DNA from: a virus
IMG/VR virus record: IMGVR_UViG_3300035181_001051
Coordinates: 1 to 32,846 of that record
Strand: one strand, 5' to 3'
Length of the DNA: 32,846 nt
Shown here: positions 22,783-29,709 of the stretch, piece by piece
Layout: each line of letters begins with the position of its first letter
How positions within the stretch are numbered: the stretch's first letter is position 1
The notes under the pieces: generated by a model
What the model saw: the letters and a program-made list of their open reading frames with translations, nothing else
What the model was told of the DNA's origin: nothing
Databases searched by the model: none
Position numbers and translations under genes: made by a program

Positions 22783-23577
22783 ATGAATAATGCGCGTGAA
22801 GAATATGAAATCAACGAGACCCTTGGAAAGTTCTTTGGGATTGATTTAATCCAAGCTCACAAGGAAAATGAAACAGATGCTACACAAAAAGAACTTCTTA
22901 AATCAATTAGAGAAGAGTTAGCCAACATGCAATTAATGTTAGCAGGAGGCGCTATAGTCAGCATCATGACGGGTCAGACCGTTAATGATTTAGATTTCTA
23001 TCTAAAAGATGCTGAAATGGAATCTAAAGCAGTTGAGTACTTTCAAAGATGGTTTCCTGAGCAGCCCTTCTTCAGTCCTAATGCTATAACCTTCAAGCGA
23101 AAATCGCAACGTAGTAATAAAGTTTGGACTGTGCAGCTGATAAAAAGATTCAAAGGAACGCCTGAAGAAATATTCAGCACATTTGATTTTACAATAACCC
23201 AAGCATTGTATGACTTCTCTAATGCTGAGTTTGTATTTGGTGAAAGATTCTTTCAAGACTTAGCTCAACGCCGTTTGGTATATTTAGGAGGAAGCCGTTA
23301 TCCTATTTGTGCAATGTATCGCACTAAGAAATATCAAGACAGAGGTTTCAAGTTACCAGGCAGTACTATCATGCACATAGCTTTAAGTATTGTGCAATTG
23401 GATATAAAAACGTACGGGCAGTTAAAAGATCAACTGATGGGCGTTGACACAATGTATCTGCAAGGTTTGCTAGGGCAAGATCGATATGCTCAAGAGCTCC
23501 CTGTAGATTATGGAATGTTCTTGGAAGAAATTTTTAGTGCATTCGATGGCGAAGCTTTTAAGATTGACAAAGAATGA
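22783..23577 (+). CDS. Nucleotidyltransferase, DNA polymerase beta superfamily
   Basis: The protein is 264 residues. After a helical N-terminus, LAGGAIVSIMTG, then NDLDFYL, give the hallmark hGG followed by DxD (Asp69, Asp71). A third acidic residue lies in FSTFDFTIT (Asp135). This is the minimal polymerase beta-type transferase core. The 120-residue C-terminal helical domain is specific to this protein. It would transfer a nucleotide to an unknown target. Its start directly follows the upstream stop. Confidence 0.75.
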   Translation: MNNAREEYEINETLGKFFGIDLIQAHKENETDATQKELLKSIREELANMQLMLAGGAIVSIMTGQTVNDLDFYLKDAEMESKAVEYFQRWFPEQPFFSPNAITFKRKSQRSNKVWTVQLIKRFKGTPEEIFSTFDFTITQALYDFSNAEFVFGERFFQDLAQRRLVYLGGSRYPICAMYRTKKYQDRGFKLPGSTIMHIALSIVQLDIKTYGQLKDQLMGVDTMYLQGLLGQDRYAQELPVDYGMFLEEIFSAFDGEAFKIDKE

Positions 23578-23795
23578 ATACTACATTCAAGGTAGTAACA
23601 ACATATAAGGACGGTTCGAGCAACGGAAGATCTATCGTAGACGAAAAAGGTAACGTCTATGCTAGTGTGTTTTATGATGTGGTAGATACACCCTTGAAAG
23701 AACTTTTCGAAAGTATTCTACCATCACTAGTAGCAGGGCTTGTAGAAGCAGTAAACAATGAATCAGATATTATCTCATTATTATTAAAGGATTAA
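23574..23795 (+). CDS. Unknown 73-residue protein
   Basis: It starts in an ATGA overlap with the nucleotidyltransferase gene. Two strands with a polar loop (FKVVTTYKDGSSNGRSIVD) are followed by an amphipathic helix. Coupling with the transferase hints at a partner role, without sequence proof. Confidence 0.65.
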   Translation: MNTTFKVVTTYKDGSSNGRSIVDEKGNVYASVFYDVVDTPLKELFESILPSLVAGLVEAVNNESDIISLLLKD

Positions 23796-23796
23796 A

Positions 23797-24336
23797 ATGG
23801 AAAACAAATCAATATATTTTGCAAACGGTTACGAAGAAGTAGCTAAACACTTTTGGCAAGTTGAATTCAATAGCTACCTTGAATGCCCTTTCTGGGTGCA
23901 CCGAGGTGTTGTACTGTTAAATGAAGAAGACCCCTTGATGAATGAACTAAAAGATCAGTTATCAGGGAAGCACGAAGTTATCACTAAAGTGACATTAACC
24001 GGAATCACATTCGATGCATTTGAGCTGGTGGATAATTGCGGTTTAAATACTATCTTAATACCTGAGAATGTTGCAAAACAATTAGGCTTGCTCCCAGAGT
24101 CAGCTGTAAAGACTAACGAAGAGTTTGTTTTAGAGCTTATGAATTACTCACCCTTTGGTACGTTATCTCAAGTCTTCATTATCGAAGCTATTCGTTTCTA
24201 CTCAGAAGCTGTGGAACGAGAAGGCACTGAAGCTTCAGATGAAGATTCTACTAAGGTGATATTTCCAGCAGCTTGGCACGGGATAGCTGTTGACATTTCA
24301 CGCCGTCTGAAAGCTAACTACGAAGAGAAGCAATAA
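23797..24336 (+). CDS. Unknown 179-residue phage protein
   Basis: The C-terminal 70 residues (MNYSPFGTLSQVFIIEAI, then PAAWHGIAVDISRRL) match a helical domain widespread among phage accessory proteins. The N-terminal part is a separate alpha/beta domain. No activity is known. AAAGG precedes the ATG. Confidence 0.75.
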   Translation: MENKSIYFANGYEEVAKHFWQVEFNSYLECPFWVHRGVVLLNEEDPLMNELKDQLSGKHEVITKVTLTGITFDAFELVDNCGLNTILIPENVAKQLGLLPESAVKTNEEFVLELMNYSPFGTLSQVFIIEAIRFYSEAVEREGTEASDEDSTKVIFPAAWHGIAVDISRRLKANYEEKQ

Positions 24337-24337
24337 G

Positions 24338-24562
24338 ATGGATTGGGGTGCTATCAATTGTGCAGCTCTGTGGTATGAGTCTCAAAATCAACGCGGCTGT
24401 TTTGTTGTTTCAAGAGTGACATACTCGTGGGTTAACAGTAAGTTTTGGTGGTATAACCCCAATATTCCTTTTGAAATATCTAAAAGCAAATCAGGATATT
24501 GGTACCAAAGGTGTGTAATAAAGATTTTCTTTAAATTTAAAAAATTAACCACAAAGGGATAA
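24338..24562 (+). CDS. Unknown Trp/Tyr-rich 74-residue protein
   Basis: It begins one base after the previous stop (AAGCAATAAG upstream is a poor site). It carries seven Trp and a basic C-terminus (KIFFKFKKLTTKG). No family is recognised. It could be a nucleic acid-binding or membrane-surface protein. Confidence 0.6.
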   Translation: MDWGAINCAALWYESQNQRGCFVVSRVTYSWVNSKFWWYNPNIPFEISKSKSGYWYQRCVIKIFFKFKKLTTKG

Positions 24563-24566
24563 TAAA

Positions 24567-25418
24567 ATGGAATCTAAACCTCTTGTAATATACCATAGTA
24601 ATTGCACCGATGGATTCGCCGCAGCTTGGTGCTTCTGGAGAAAGTTCAAAGACACATTTGATTACATGCCAGCTGGATATTCTGAAAAAGCGCCTGATGT
24701 GTTAGGGCGCGATGTTTATCTTCTAGATTTCAGCTATCCCGCTGAGGTTGTTGAGGAGATGCTTTTATTTGCTAAATCTGTAACGCTTATTGATCATCAC
24801 GCTACAGCTATCGATGCATTATGGCATTTAATTCCAAAAGGATTAAATATGCGTTGGTGTAACTTAAAGCAATCAGGAGCTACACTTGCTTGGGATTATA
24901 TACAGGCTATATCAGGAACTAAGGAGAAACTCCCAAGACTGCTAGAGCATGTGCAGGATCGTGACCTTTGGCTTTTTGAGTTACCTGGTACTAAAGCTAT
25001 TTTGGCGTATATGAATTCATTTGAGTTTGACTTCAAAGTCTGGAATAATCTTATGCAGTATACTAGACGTGATTACCAAACAGTAGCGCCAAAGGGTGAG
25101 GCTATTTTGAGAAGTAACGGGCTTCGTCAAAAAGCACTAGTAAAGCAATGTACTCGCGAAATAGAGCTTTGCGGCTATACTGTGCCTCTTGCTAATATTA
25201 GCGGATTTGATGCAAGTGATGTTGGTGCAATTTTATCAAAAGGGTTTCCATTCTCAGTTACATATTTTGATACGGAGGTTCACCGTGTATTTAGTTTAAG
25301 ATCTTCAGGGGAGTTTGCGGTAGACGTCTCAGAGATATGCAAGAAATTTAATGGCGGTGGCCATAAGCATGCAGCAGGTTTCAAAGTTCTCAGGGATTCA
25401 CCATTAGCTAAGTTGTAA
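24567..25418 (+). CDS. DHH/DHHA1 family phosphoesterase
   Basis: The protein is 283 residues. Motifs in order are YHSNCTDGFAAAW (first metal site), LLDFSYP, IDHHATA (the DHH motif), and FNGGGHKHAAGF near residue 270 (DHHA1 substrate site). Relatives include RecJ exonuclease, nanoRNases and cyclic-dinucleotide phosphodiesterases. The short length fits an oligonucleotide or small-nucleotide phosphodiesterase rather than RecJ. It could recycle nucleotides or remove host signalling nucleotides; which is not visible. Confidence 0.9.
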   Translation: MESKPLVIYHSNCTDGFAAAWCFWRKFKDTFDYMPAGYSEKAPDVLGRDVYLLDFSYPAEVVEEMLLFAKSVTLIDHHATAIDALWHLIPKGLNMRWCNLKQSGATLAWDYIQAISGTKEKLPRLLEHVQDRDLWLFELPGTKAILAYMNSFEFDFKVWNNLMQYTRRDYQTVAPKGEAILRSNGLRQKALVKQCTREIELCGYTVPLANISGFDASDVGAILSKGFPFSVTYFDTEVHRVFSLRSSGEFAVDVSEICKKFNGGGHKHAAGFKVLRDSPLAKL

Positions 25419-25439
25419 TTAAATCGTATAGGATAAATC

Positions 25440-25799
25440 ATGAATTTAACATTTTATTTAATAGGCGCACCAACAGTAGACTTTCAGCCTGACCCTGTTG
25501 GGCAGCCAGAGTTATTCGAAAAAGTTAACGCAGAGGGCTTTAATGATTTGAGGGTAAAGGCTTCTGATTGTATTAACATGCTGCAGATGTTGAAATACCA
25601 GAAAGAGTCTATAGAGCTTTACGTTTTGTGGGACTCAGCTGATATACAAGGCGCAATAAAAAGGGCAACGAATCTTCACAAAGGTGGAAACAAAGGGTAT
25701 GGTCTAGGCTATGATGCAGCATTCCTTAGGCTGCTCGAGAGGTTTATTCGTTTCTTAAATGTAGCAATTGAACATAACTTGAAGGTGTTATTATCATGA
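25440..25799 (+). CDS. Unknown 119-residue protein
   Basis: AGGAT precedes the ATG. The protein has a long helical middle (ASDCINMLQMLKYQ) and a Gly-rich segment (HKGGNKGYGLGY). No family is recognised. The end overlaps the next start. Confidence 0.7.
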   Translation: MNLTFYLIGAPTVDFQPDPVGQPELFEKVNAEGFNDLRVKASDCINMLQMLKYQKESIELYVLWDSADIQGAIKRATNLHKGGNKGYGLGYDAAFLRLLERFIRFLNVAIEHNLKVLLS

Positions 25800-26062
25800 G
25801 AAGGAATTCTTCCAAATTAGTCCGTAGACATTTCAATGATTTGCGATTTATGGTATCACTCTACAATAAGAGATTAAACCTGTATGTTACAACAACAGGT
25901 TTAAGTTTACAAAGAAGTTCGGCAGCTTGGTGCGAAGTAGGTGCATACGGTCTTACCGTAACCGAATTGAAAGATTATTTCATTCAAGAGTATAATATGA
26001 AATGGCTTGACAAGGTGTCTTCAAGAGACCTTGAAGTTATATCTACAATAAGCAAAGACTAA
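25796..26062 (+). CDS. Unknown basic 88-residue protein
   Basis: It starts in an ATGA overlap. The N-terminus is strongly basic (MRRNSSKLVRRHFNDLR), suggesting nucleic acid contact. The rest is mixed strand and helix. Function unknown. Confidence 0.7.
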   Translation: MRRNSSKLVRRHFNDLRFMVSLYNKRLNLYVTTTGLSLQRSSAAWCEVGAYGLTVTELKDYFIQEYNMKWLDKVSSRDLEVISTISKD

Positions 26063-26081
26063 ATCTAATAAAGGAAACTAA

Positions 26082-26336
26082 ATGTCATACGAATTTTACA
26101 AACGCGATGGTGAAACATATCTTGCAGTATTTCAATCAACACCTGGTAACCATGATGGAGATTTCAGCTTAGGCAATATCGTTGGTAGTAACCGTTCTTG
26201 GAAAGCGTTTGATAAAGCTGGCAAAGATATGGGCGTATTTAACTCCCGCACCAAAGCCGCCAACAAGCTCTATACACATCTTACAGGTAAACATCCTGAG
26301 CCTATTCCTAGTCTTGGTAAGAACTACTGGAAGTAA
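26082..26336 (+). CDS. Unknown 84-residue protein
   Basis: AAAGGAAA precedes the ATG. It is aromatic and basic, with a central SWKAFDKAGKDMGVF segment and a C-terminal helix. The Thr/Lys-rich middle (SRTKAANKLY) may contact DNA. No family is recognised. Confidence 0.7.
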   Translation: MSYEFYKRDGETYLAVFQSTPGNHDGDFSLGNIVGSNRSWKAFDKAGKDMGVFNSRTKAANKLYTHLTGKHPEPIPSLGKNYWK

Positions 26337-26338
26337 TC

Positions 26339-26737
26339 ATGAAGAAAATTGTTAAGTATGAAATTGGTGAAGGTGAGAAAACTTTAGAGATGCCAGTAGG
26401 GGCTAAAGTACTCTCAGCTTATTTCCAACAAGGGCGCGTTTGCGTTTCAGCATTAGTAGATATAGACGCTACTGTAGACTTTAGGTACTTTGTAGGGTTT
26501 ACTGATGGTGCTTTTGTAGACTATAATTCTTTGATTTACATCGGAACAGCATCTATAGGGAATGGCATCAAGCTTATCCATATCTTTGAGAGTTTAAAAC
26601 CTTTTGGAGGGGCAATTGAAGTACTAAATAAGTGCGAAGTGGAGGAGCTAGCGCTACCTGTAAAAGAAGTAGTATCAACGCCTGAAACTACTGTGGGCAT
26701 ATCTAAAGGTTTTACATTTAAAGGAAAGTCAAAATGA
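26339..26737 (+). CDS. DUF7352-like phage protein
   Basis: The protein is 132 residues. KKIVKYEIGEGEKTLEMP, then a beta-rich body with YIGTAS and HIFE, follow the pattern of a small phage domain (MKxIhKYEI, then IEMPxGAKIL, then WHVFE). I assign the family by pattern memory only. The C-terminal tail is Thr/Val-rich and ends basic. It overlaps the next gene. Confidence 0.65.
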   Translation: MKKIVKYEIGEGEKTLEMPVGAKVLSAYFQQGRVCVSALVDIDATVDFRYFVGFTDGAFVDYNSLIYIGTASIGNGIKLIHIFESLKPFGGAIEVLNKCEVEELALPVKEVVSTPETTVGISKGFTFKGKSK

Positions 26738-27357
26738 GTAATTTCGTAGATGATTTACGTGCAACTGCAAAAATGAGTCAAGATTCAAATATTGCAAATA
26801 CTTTAAGAAGTGCCGCTAGCCGCATTGAAGCTCTGGAAGCCGCAGCAATTATGACTTACCAAAGGGTTGTTATCCAAGGCGAGGAACTTGTGGAGCTTAT
26901 GAAAGCTAAAAAAGCTTTAGAATCTTCCAACAAAACTAAGCAGGCGCAGATTGAGTTCTTGCAGGACGGTATAACAGCTCTTAATAGTCAACATAATACT
27001 GCACTAAGGGAGGCTGGCACTTATAATAAGCCTGAAGATAAACTAGAGTTCAATGCAGAGTATGCGAAAAAGGTTGCAAAATCAATTTCAGCTCTACAAG
27101 ATGAAGTTGCTATGTTAAAAATTGCCTTAGAAGAAACTTATGCTAGTCATGCTAAAATTCGGAAAGAATCAGTTAAAGCCTTCCAAGAAGTATTAGCTAA
27201 ACAGCGATTAGAAATTGCTGTAGATTATTCTATTAGTTGCTCGAGTAGCCTTTCTAAAGAGCAAGTAGCAATTCTTATAAAGCTTTATGGAATTGCTGTA
27301 ACAGACGAGCAATCGAGCACACCTGATGATATTATTGATAGCTTTAAATTTAAATGA
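26734..27357 (+). CDS. Coiled-coil phage protein
   Basis: The protein is 207 residues. The opening DDLRATAKMSQDSNIANTLR, then ASRIEALE, is a signature common to phage accessory proteins (LRxxA, then AADRIEELE). Residues about 45-155 form a long Glu/Lys-rich coiled coil. No catalytic motif is visible. Confidence 0.75.
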   Translation: MSNFVDDLRATAKMSQDSNIANTLRSAASRIEALEAAAIMTYQRVVIQGEELVELMKAKKALESSNKTKQAQIEFLQDGITALNSQHNTALREAGTYNKPEDKLEFNAEYAKKVAKSISALQDEVAMLKIALEETYASHAKIRKESVKAFQEVLAKQRLEIAVDYSISCSSSLSKEQVAILIKLYGIAVTDEQSSTPDDIIDSFKFK

Positions 27358-27452
27358 GTTGCTTTCGGGATTTTGAGATTAATCTCGAAGATAACTTACG
27401 GCTAGATATGGAAAGTATATTAATTGAATTATATCTGAAGGCTTCTACATGA
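27354..27452 (+). CDS. 32-residue peptide between two genes
   Basis: It starts and ends in ATGA overlaps, filling the gap between the coiled-coil gene and the 27449 gene. The peptide is acidic (MSCFRDFEINLEDNLRLDM). Translational coupling may be its main role. Confidence 0.5.
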   Translation: MSCFRDFEINLEDNLRLDMESILIELYLKAST

Positions 27453-27643
27453 CAACAGTAATATTAGCTGGCGGTAAGTATAAGGTCGTCCTTGAGAACG
27501 GGGTGAACCTTCGCGCAAAGCGGCGCGGTGAGGAGTGGAAAGATCTTTCAGGTGCCGATTTAATAATAGCACTTGTACAGCGTATTGAAGAACTCGGAGG
27601 AGCTGTAGAAGATAAACCTAAGAAAAGAAAGGCGGGTTGGTAA
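27449..27643 (+). CDS. Unknown 64-residue protein
   Basis: GAAGG precedes the ATG. Two strands around KYKVVLENGVNLRAKRRG, a helix, and a basic end (KPKKRKAGW). The composition suits nucleic acid binding. Base composition is richer in GC than its neighbours. The stop shares a base with the next start. Confidence 0.7.
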   Translation: MTTVILAGGKYKVVLENGVNLRAKRRGEEWKDLSGADLIIALVQRIEELGGAVEDKPKKRKAGW

Positions 27644-27900
27644 TGGAGATAACAGTAAGCACAAAACATAAAATATCATTTTATATTGCGTATTTTGAGA
27701 ATACTGAAAGCGGTATGCAGACTGCTGTATTTAAAGCTGCAATACCAGACTTGGAGCAAGCTCTAACATATCTCCAATTAGCTGAGTATAGCAGGCCTGA
27801 GTTTGATTGGGTTATTGTTATAGATGTTCAAAGTTCTAAAGTTAATAAGCAAGAGTATGGTATAGTACCGCATATCGATAATGTGAGAATCACTTTATAG
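27643..27900 (+). CDS. Unknown 85-residue protein, last gene of the middle operon
   Basis: I place the start at ATG 27643, sharing a base with the upstream stop, with AGGCGGG nearby. The protein is beta-rich (EITVSTKHKISFYIAYF) with an acidic helix. It is the last gene before the regulatory region at 27901-28476. Confidence 0.7.
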   Translation: MEITVSTKHKISFYIAYFENTESGMQTAVFKAAIPDLEQALTYLQLAEYSRPEFDWVIVIDVQSSKVNKQEYGIVPHIDNVRITL

Positions 27901-27913
27901 CGACCAAAGACGA

Positions 27914-27940
27914 CTGCGCAAAATAGGGTATCTTATATGG
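27914..27940 (+). promoter_or_regulatory. Motif A, candidate phage RNA polymerase promoter (copy 2)
   Basis: This 27-base element ends in TATCTTATATGG and begins CTGCGCAAA. It matches the copy at 28400-28426 over its full length apart from the central AATAGG/ATAGTA variation. It lies 55 bases before the 33-residue membrane gene at 27995. Equal spacing between the CTGCGCAAA and TATATGG blocks in both copies supports a single protein footprint. Confidence 0.6.
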
Positions 27941-27994
27941 AAGTAGAAATACCCTGGTTTAAGCTTAATCAATACATCTATAGGAGTTAAAATA

Positions 27995-28096
27995 ATGGCA
28001 ATATTTCTAGGTATAGTAGTTTTAATCGCAGCTATCGTATTTGTTATATTTGTGAAGAATCCGCCGCTGAAGGAAGATGACAGAGGCGATTTCTAA
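27995..28096 (+). CDS. 33-residue membrane peptide
   Basis: AGGAG precedes the ATG at good spacing. One hydrophobic helix (residues 2-20, IFLGIVVLIAAIVFVIF) is followed by a short charged tail (KNPPLKEDDRGDF). It is the only gene between promoter copies A2 and A3. It could be a small membrane effector, but its function is unknown. Confidence 0.65.
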   Translation: MAIFLGIVVLIAAIVFVIFVKNPPLKEDDRGDF

Positions 28097-28100
28097 CTCT

Positions 28101-28203
28101 TGTAACCTGCTGCGAGGTTGGTGCTGTCGGAGCTTTTAGGGTGCGCCTGAGAGGGTAGCCATCCTGAAGTTCTGAAGTGTGCAGGGAGTGTCCTGTTGTT
28201 ACA
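28101..28203 (+). ncRNA. Predicted multi-hairpin RNA region
   Basis: TGTAAC (28101-28106) can pair with GTTACA (28198-28203). Inside are GGTGC/GCGCC (28120-28124/28143-28147), AGGGT/ATCCT with an AGCC loop (28152-28156/28161-28165) and CAGG/CCTG (28182-28185/28192-28195). AACCT/AGGTT (28104-28108/28115-28119) competes with the outer helix. No long reading frame spans it, and AGTTCTGA is repeated at 28168 and 28208. It may be a structured leader or an RNA gene; I recognise no class. Confidence 0.4.
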
Positions 28204-28214
28204 GCGGAGTTCTG

Positions 28215-28229
28215 ACCCCGTTAAATTAA
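28215..28229 (+). promoter_or_regulatory. Motif B (copy 2): ACCCCGTTAAATTAA
   Basis: Identical over 15 bases to copies at 6182 and 30176, and it shares TGATA downstream with the 30176 copy. A hairpin follows at 28253-28289. Function is unknown. Confidence 0.5.
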
Positions 28230-28252
28230 TGATATACAGTTTTAGAAATACA

Positions 28253-28289
28253 CCCGTTGAGCTGACGCCTAAATAGTGTCCACAACGGG
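28253..28289 (+). promoter_or_regulatory. Hairpin downstream of motif B
   Basis: CCCGTTG (28253-28259) pairs with CAACGGG (28283-28289) across a 23-nt loop. A smaller GCGG/CCGC stem (28292-28295/28303-28306) follows. There is no T tract, so termination is unlikely. Confidence 0.45.
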
Positions 28290-28399
28290 ATGCGGCTAGT
28301 ACCCGCCTTAAGTTCGTTGAAGAAAAGCGTTATGAGAAAGCCTGGAAACAGTAGCGAACAATACGGCTTGACTTTTAATTATTTCAGAGCAAATAATAA

Positions 28400-28426
28400 C
28401 TGCGCAAATAGTAGTATCTTATATGG
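28400..28426 (+). promoter_or_regulatory. Motif A, candidate phage RNA polymerase promoter (copy 3)
   Basis: This copy carries CTGCGCAAA and TATCTTATATGG at the same spacing as copy 2. If transcription begins at the final GG, the leader is only about 12 nt before the leader peptide ATG (28437). GGAG at the end of the motif would then serve as a ribosome binding site. It drives the 28477 gene. Confidence 0.6.
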
Positions 28427-28436
28427 AGAAGCAATA

Positions 28437-28475
28437 ATGCATATCCAAACTCAATTTTATAAAGGAAGTAAATAA
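28437..28475 (+). CDS. 12-residue leader peptide candidate
   Basis: ATG 28437 lies ten bases after GGAG of motif A. The peptide MHIQTQFYKGSK ends one base before the next ATG and covers its ribosome binding site (AAAGGAAG). Translation of the leader would deliver ribosomes to the 28477 gene. Confidence 0.4.
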   Translation: MHIQTQFYKGSK

Positions 28476-28476
28476 C

Positions 28477-29064
28477 ATGGCTAACCCACAATTGAAACAA
28501 GGTTTTATCACAGAAGATGGTTCAGTATTCGCAACAGCAGCAGAGGCTCACGCTCACATCCGTGCTCCATTAGTAGCTGCAGCAATGTTGGCTGTTGCAG
28601 GTGGTGACCAGAGTCTTGCTACATTCCTTATCGAAAATAAAGAAGAGCTTGTAGACGCATTCGAAGTCGGCACCGTGGCTCGCGTCACAAAACAAGAGAA
28701 GAAGAAATTAGCTAAGGCTTTGGAAGAGTTGGCAACGATTGATAACCCTAAGCTGGCATTCTTGAAAGATAATGCTTCTGCTATTGAATCTTCATTCCGT
28801 TGGCCTGCTGTTAAACGCATGTCACCAGAAGAAAAAGATCAAGCTACTTTTGAAACATTAACAGCTATGGCAGATGAAAATGCTGCTAAGTGGATTATTG
28901 CTAATAAAGATGCTATCTTGGCTTCTTATCAGGCAGGTATCGAGAAACGCGCACCTAATCCAAAAGCTATGGAAGCTCTCGCAGCTAGCCGTGAAAAGCG
29001 TATGGCTGAAACAGCAGCACGTAAAGCAGCTGAAGAAGCTGCATCACCAGTAGCAGCAGTGTAA
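28477..29064 (+). CDS. Abundant Ala/Lys/Glu-rich 195-residue protein of unknown role
   Basis: The gene has its own candidate promoter (motif A) and terminator (29134-29166), and uses GCT, CGT and GAA-type codons more regularly than its neighbours, so high expression is likely. The protein is helical, with repeated segments of similar layout (IENKEELVDAF, LKDNASAIESSF, IANKDAILASY) about 50-60 residues apart, suggesting three related helical units. The C-terminus is a charged helix ending in an Ala/Pro tail. No family is recognised. A structural scaffold or DNA-protein role would fit abundance. Confidence 0.85.
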   Translation: MANPQLKQGFITEDGSVFATAAEAHAHIRAPLVAAAMLAVAGGDQSLATFLIENKEELVDAFEVGTVARVTKQEKKKLAKALEELATIDNPKLAFLKDNASAIESSFRWPAVKRMSPEEKDQATFETLTAMADENAAKWIIANKDAILASYQAGIEKRAPNPKAMEALAASREKRMAETAARKAAEEAASPVAAV

Positions 29065-29133
29065 AGAAACCACTTAGGCATCAAGCCTGTGTCATTCTTA
29101 CATTAGCTAGACTTGGTGTACAAAGTAGTAAAT

Positions 29134-29166
29134 ACCCTGATTGCCCTAAAAGCTCTCAGGGTTTTT
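29134..29166 (+). terminator. Intrinsic terminator after the 28477 gene
   Basis: ACCCTGA (29134-29140) pairs with TCAGGGT (29156-29162), loop 15 nt, followed by TTTTT. It ends the unit that starts at promoter copy A3. Confidence 0.8.
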
Positions 29167-29181
29167 AATGTAAAGGCTGGT

Positions 29182-29334
29182 ATGACAAAGACTTATCATG
29201 TGGCCGTGCGATTCTTAGACGGCACCAAACAGTTGTACAAAGTAACAGAGGTAAACAGCTGGGAAGCTGCAGTAGCTGAATTAAATGTAATAAAATCGAA
29301 GGCTGTAACACTAGTAAGTGTTAAAGGCTATTAA
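29182..29334 (+). CDS. Small unknown 50-residue protein
   Basis: I start at ATG 29182 with AAAGG upstream; a longer in-frame version from GTG 29113 would have to run through the terminator at 29134-29166. The protein is two strands (YHVAVRFLDGTKQLYKV), a SWEAAVAEL helix and a last strand, a pattern shared with the first gene of the window (64-273). Confidence 0.65.
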   Translation: MTKTYHVAVRFLDGTKQLYKVTEVNSWEAAVAELNVIKSKAVTLVSVKGY

Positions 29335-29354
29335 ATACTCTTTAAGGGAAATAA

Positions 29355-29606
29355 ATGTTAAATTCTAATCGTAGTTATGCAAAAAATGTCTCATCACATG
29401 AATTACTAGCTCTAGCTAATGATCTATTTATTCAGAGTGTTGAAGTTAGAAAGCGTGAGGCTGTTTCAGTAAATACAGTCAAGCCCTCCTTTAGCGCATT
29501 TATCAGGACTTACCAAGAAATGTTATGTGGCGAGTACGAGGAGATGGAGTGTTATTGTTCATTCGTAACATACTGCAAAATACGCTATAAATGGTTCTAC
29601 AAGTAA
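29355..29606 (+). CDS. Unknown 83-residue protein
   Basis: AAGGGAAA precedes the ATG. The N-terminal half is helical (HELLALANDLFIQSVEVRKRE); the C-terminal half holds EMECYCSFVTYCKIRYKWF, Cys- and Tyr-rich. No family is recognised. The large terminator hairpin begins 12 bases after the stop. Confidence 0.7.
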   Translation: MLNSNRSYAKNVSSHELLALANDLFIQSVEVRKREAVSVNTVKPSFSAFIRTYQEMLCGEYEEMECYCSFVTYCKIRYKWFYK

Positions 29607-29617
29607 TTACTAAAGCC

Positions 29618-29699
29618 GCCCACTGCTGCACATATATTTCCCTTAATTGGGCGATATATGTGCAGCAGTGGGCTTCTTTTTTTTTTTTTTTTTTTTTTT
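29618..29699 (+). terminator. 20-bp perfect hairpin plus 23 T
   Basis: The 20 bases 29618-29637 (GCCCACTGCTGCACATATAT) are exactly complementary to 29654-29673. The loop carries an additional CCC/GGG pair (29640-29642/29649-29651). GGCTTC then leads into 23 T (29677-29699). This is the strongest terminator in the window, and its stem is long enough for RNase III. It separates the regulatory region from the metallopeptidase-like gene. Confidence 0.92.
29677..29699 (+). repeat. Homopolymer of 23 T
   Basis: The run directly follows the hairpin at 29618-29673 and precedes GAGG (29700-29703), the ribosome binding site of the next gene. Together with the 30-T run at 1847 it makes two extreme T tracts in one genome. 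Confidence 0.95.
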
Positions 29700-29709
29700 G
29701 AGGTTAGCT

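Noticed and set aside
28138-28195. TPP riboswitch, because of GGGTGC then CTGAGA
   Set aside because: The second conserved TPP half (ACCTGATCTGGAT region) is absent.
28253-28289. Hammerhead ribozyme from CTGACG in a closed loop
   Set aside because: The core needs CTGANGA plus GAAA; position 9 is C and no GAAA follows.
28290-28475. 61-residue frame over the third motif A
   Set aside because: It lacks a ribosome binding site and covers a promoter and hairpin; only its last 12 codons have a start signal.
29113-29181. Longer start for the 29182 gene
   Set aside because: The extension runs through a clear terminator (29134-29166), and ATG 29182 has AAAGG.
29647-29709. Longer start for the metallopeptidase-like gene
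   Set aside because: It would translate the terminator hairpin and the T run as poly-Phe; ATG 29710 has its own ribosome binding site.
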